Shown here: piece by piece, positions 62,043 through 64,000 of the stretch | How the letters are laid out: every line of letters begins with the position of its first letter | How positions within the stretch are numbered: position 1 is the stretch's first letter | Source of the DNA: Segetibacter aerophilus | GTDB lineage: Bacteria > Bacteroidota > Bacteroidia > Chitinophagales > Chitinophagaceae | Reading direction: 5' to 3' | DNA: 64,000 nt | Assembly: GCF_007991655.1 (NCBI RefSeq) | Contig: NZ_BJYT01000012.1 | Coordinates: 1-64,000, forward strand | Position numbers and translations under genes: made by a program | The notes under the pieces: model-generated | What the model was told of the DNA's origin: nothing | Databases searched by the model: none | What the model saw: the letters and a program-made list of their open reading frames with translations, nothing else

Positions 62043-62468
62043 CTAATAATCGTCGTCATCATCGTCGAACTTCGATGATTTGTTGTCGAAAAGATCTTTG
62101 AACTCATCGTCTATTTTAAAATCATCGTCATCATCTTTAGCGCTCTTCTTTGTCGTACCTGTTTTTTTTGCTGTCGATTTAGGTAAATCAAACTCATCAA
62201 AGTCAGGGTCCCAATCATCCTCTTCTTCCGCTTTATTCCATGTATCATCAACTTCATCAACATCGCTATCGTCGTCCCCGTCTTCTTCCGACTTACCTTT
62301 TACCGCCGCAACTTTTTTTCCCTTTGCAGGCTTTTCATCTTCAGCATCTAAATCGTCATCATCGTCTTCAAGTTGTTTTTTCGGTTTTGATGCGATTTTT
62401 TTTGCCGCCGCACCAGTCTTAGGAGCTGCTTTCTTAGGGGTCTTTTCTTGATCAGATTTTGCTGCCAT
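62043..62468 (-). CDS. Highly acidic low-complexity protein, function unknown
   Basis: A 141-aa protein of alternating Lys/Ala-rich blocks (KKAAPKTGAAAKKIASKPKK) and Asp/Glu runs (EDDDDDLDAEDE, SKFDDDDDDY). It is likely disordered and is not assigned to a family. The Lys/Ala/Pro blocks resemble histone-H1-like tails and the acidic blocks resemble nucleic-acid-mimic or chaperone tails. It lies between purA and pabB on the same strand. Its frame is clean and it ends with a typical acidic-aromatic C-terminus, so I consider it a real gene. Confidence 0.75.
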   Translation of the reverse strand: MAAKSDQEKTPKKAAPKTGAAAKKIASKPKKQLEDDDDDLDAEDEKPAKGKKVAAVKGKSEEDGDDDSDVDEVDDTWNKAEEEDDWDPDFDEFDLPKSTAKKTGTTKKSAKDDDDDFKIDDEFKDLFDNKSSKFDDDDDDY

Positions 62469-62572
62469 AACTATAGAATTTGGTCACGTAAAATTTAGAA
62501 CTGTTTTCTATCCGTCCAAAATTTTTATTGAAAAATTATAAAAAATGTAAACGATGAAATTTGATAAAAATT

Positions 62573-63835
62573 TTAAAGTGCGACAATTTGCTCCCTACCG
62601 GGACCATTAGATACATATTTAACAGGAGCGCCGACAAAGCTGTTGATGAACTTAACATACTCATTCATTGTGGCAGGAAGGTTTGCACTTTCTTTGATCG
62701 CCGTAGTATCAGTATTCCAACCTTTGAAAGATTTGTAAACGGGCTCAATCTTAACCTTTGAAATGGCAAATGGAACTTCTTTCTTTTCTTCTCCGTTAAT
62801 AAGATAAGAGGTACACATGCTTAATTCTTGAAAGGAGTCGAGAACATCTGCTTTTGTCATCACAATTTTTGTAACGCCATTAATCATACAAGCATATTGT
62901 AAAGCTACAAGATCAATCCAGCCGCATCTGCGAGGACGACCTGTAGTAGCCCCAAACTCTGAACCAATTTTACGTAACTCTTCGCCTGTTTCATCAAAAA
63001 GTTCTGTGGGGAACGGCCCGCTTCCTACCCTGGTACAATAAGCTTTTGAAACACCAATTACCTCATTTATTTTTTGGGGAGCTACTCCCAAACCAGTGCA
63101 AACTCCTGCAGAAATGGTGTTGGAGGATGTCACAAAAGGAAAAGTTCCAAAGTCTACATCAAGCATGCTGCCTTGTGCTCCTTCTGCCAGAATTTTTTGT
63201 CCCTCTGAAATTTTATTGTTGAGGAAATATTCACCGTTCACCACGTTCAATGAGCGCAAAAATTCTATTGCATCAAAGAACTCGTCTTCCCAATCTGATA
63301 TGTCTTCGTTAAAGTGAAAATTGTCTAGTAGCCTTTGATGTTTTAAACGAAGTTTTATATAATTAGTAATAAAACTTTTATCTAAAATATCGCCAACCCT
63401 AATGGCGTTACGACCAGTTTTATCCATGTAAGCCGGTCCGATACCTTTTAATGTACTACCTATCTTTTCTGTTCCTTTCGAGGTTTCAGAGGCTTTATCT
63501 AGAGCGCGGTGCGTAGGAACAATAATGTTTGTTCTTTCAGAAATATAAAGGTTCTTTCTAACGTCGATACCAAAAGAGGCGACAAGGTCGCATTCTCTCT
63601 TTAGAGTAACCGGATCTAAAACAACCCCACCACCAATAAGATTGATTGTGTTTTGATGAAAGATACCTGAAGGTATCTGGTGCAGCACTACTTTTTTATC
63701 TTCTACATAAAGAGTATGACCCGCATTTGGACCACCCTGGAAGCGGGCAACAAGGTCATAATTCGGGGCGAAAAAATCGACAATCTTCCCTTTTCCTTCG
63801 TCGCCCCATTGTAAACCAAGAATAACATCAACCAT
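62573..63835 (-). CDS. purA: Adenylosuccinate synthetase
   Basis: This enzyme joins IMP and aspartate using GTP in AMP synthesis. Seen: DVILGLQWGDEGKGKIVDFF (P-loop and catalytic Asp), QGGPNAGHTLYV with the catalytic His, GIGPAYMDKTGRNAIRVGD, and TTGRPRRCGW. The start at 63835 (MVDVILGLQWGDEGK) is set by the upstream TAnnTTTG element, since an ATG at 63862 would precede the likely transcription start. It is 420 aa, the usual length. Confidence 0.95.
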   Translation of the reverse strand: MVDVILGLQWGDEGKGKIVDFFAPNYDLVARFQGGPNAGHTLYVEDKKVVLHQIPSGIFHQNTINLIGGGVVLDPVTLKRECDLVASFGIDVRKNLYISERTNIIVPTHRALDKASETSKGTEKIGSTLKGIGPAYMDKTGRNAIRVGDILDKSFITNYIKLRLKHQRLLDNFHFNEDISDWEDEFFDAIEFLRSLNVVNGEYFLNNKISEGQKILAEGAQGSMLDVDFGTFPFVTSSNTISAGVCTGLGVAPQKINEVIGVSKAYCTRVGSGPFPTELFDETGEELRKIGSEFGATTGRPRRCGWIDLVALQYACMINGVTKIVMTKADVLDSFQELSMCTSYLINGEEKKEVPFAISKVKIEPVYKSFKGWNTDTTAIKESANLPATMNEYVKFINSFVGAPVKYVSNGPGREQIVAL

Positions 63836-63859
63836 TGTAAAATGTATTTGCGTTTCCGG

Positions 63860-63867
63860 CAAAATTA
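63860..63867 (-). promoter_or_regulatory. -7 element of purA, decides its start
   Basis: Reverse complement reads TAATTTTG, a TAnnTTTG match. Transcription would begin at about 63853, between the two in-frame ATGs, leaving only the one at 63835. Confidence 0.6.
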
Positions 63868-64000
63868 ATGGAACTGACTTTACTTCGGCTATTTATTGTG
63901 TTGTCGCAAGAGGATGCGGAAAAATGCCCGCAAAAGAATTTGCCCTAAAAAGCTTTAAACTACCACGAGTTGCTCCGGATCAATTTGCTGCCCCAAAGAT

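Noticed and set aside
63924-64000. Plus-strand reading frame MPAKEFALKSF..., open to the window end
   Set aside because: Only 25 codons are visible. A minus-strand frame ending at ~63955 (…IDPEQLVVV) competes for the same bases and could be the end of the gene upstream of purA. Neither can be supported.

Overview
The window looks like a chromosomal segment of a Bacteroidota bacterium, most likely family Chitinophagaceae. The reasons are: a C-terminal type IX secretion (T9SS) sorting domain at the left edge, a PorX response regulator, the LpxC-FabZ fusion, large TonB-dependent and OMP beta-barrel proteins, a tig-clpP-clpP-clpX cluster, and promoters that fit the Bacteroidota -7 element TAnnTTTG rather than a sigma70 -10 box. 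Base composition is moderately AT-rich by eye and shows no obvious island. I see no insertion sequence, prophage, CRISPR array or rRNA. The only RNA gene I can assert is tRNA-Leu(UAG).

Layout. 1-0.7 kb: end of a T9SS cargo protein. 1.1-13.9 kb: galE, then a phosphate-themed block (PiT transporter and its DUF47 partner, a TonB receptor with a surface lipoprotein, polyphosphate kinase ppk1, and a secreted YncE/phosphoesterase). An 11-bp-period TAACA array that looks like a Pho box sits just upstream of the receptor. 14.0-14.5 kb: a DUF433/DUF5615 toxin-antitoxin-like pair. 14.8-16.7 kb: dnaX. 16.8-22.9 kb (minus strand): a metallophosphoesterase/beta-barrel protein, an HD protein fused to a Pycsar-effector-type membrane domain, and a membrane class III nucleotide cyclase. 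23.4-29.6 kb: OMP barrel protein, DGPF/YCII protein with ECF42-type sigma factor, AraC regulator, SET-domain protein. 29.6-32.1 kb: class IV aminotransferase and nadB. 32.4-37.5 kb: tRNA-Leu, trigger factor, two ClpPs, ClpX and a tiny Gly-rich protein. 37.6-42.9 kb (minus): acyl-CoA dehydrogenase, HHH protein, MBL hydrolase, a small conserved protein, porX. 43.0-48.3 kb: HD phosphohydrolase, lpxD, lpxC-fabZ, lpxA, ABC ATPase. 48.3-50.7 kb (minus): rsmE, dnaB. 51.2-57.7 kb: pheT, ZapB-like coiled coil, zapA, rny, TylF-like protein, rplS. 57.9-60.7 kb: tatA, gatA, lytic transglycosylase. 60.7-63.9 kb (minus): pabB, acidic protein, purA.

The two signals I find most worth following up are: (i) a previously unannotated family of ten ~20-bp repeats, all intergenic, with core GTACAAGWGWGYGACRCAAC. 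It occurs in two subtypes, GTGACAC and GCGACGC, whose two differences are always coupled so that a small dyad is preserved. (ii) the HD-PycTM effector-like gene with a neighbouring class III cyclase whose expected purine-specifying Lys is a Gln, which resembles a cyclic-nucleotide signalling or anti-phage (Pycsar-like) module. Family calls are from recognition of motifs; no database search was possible.
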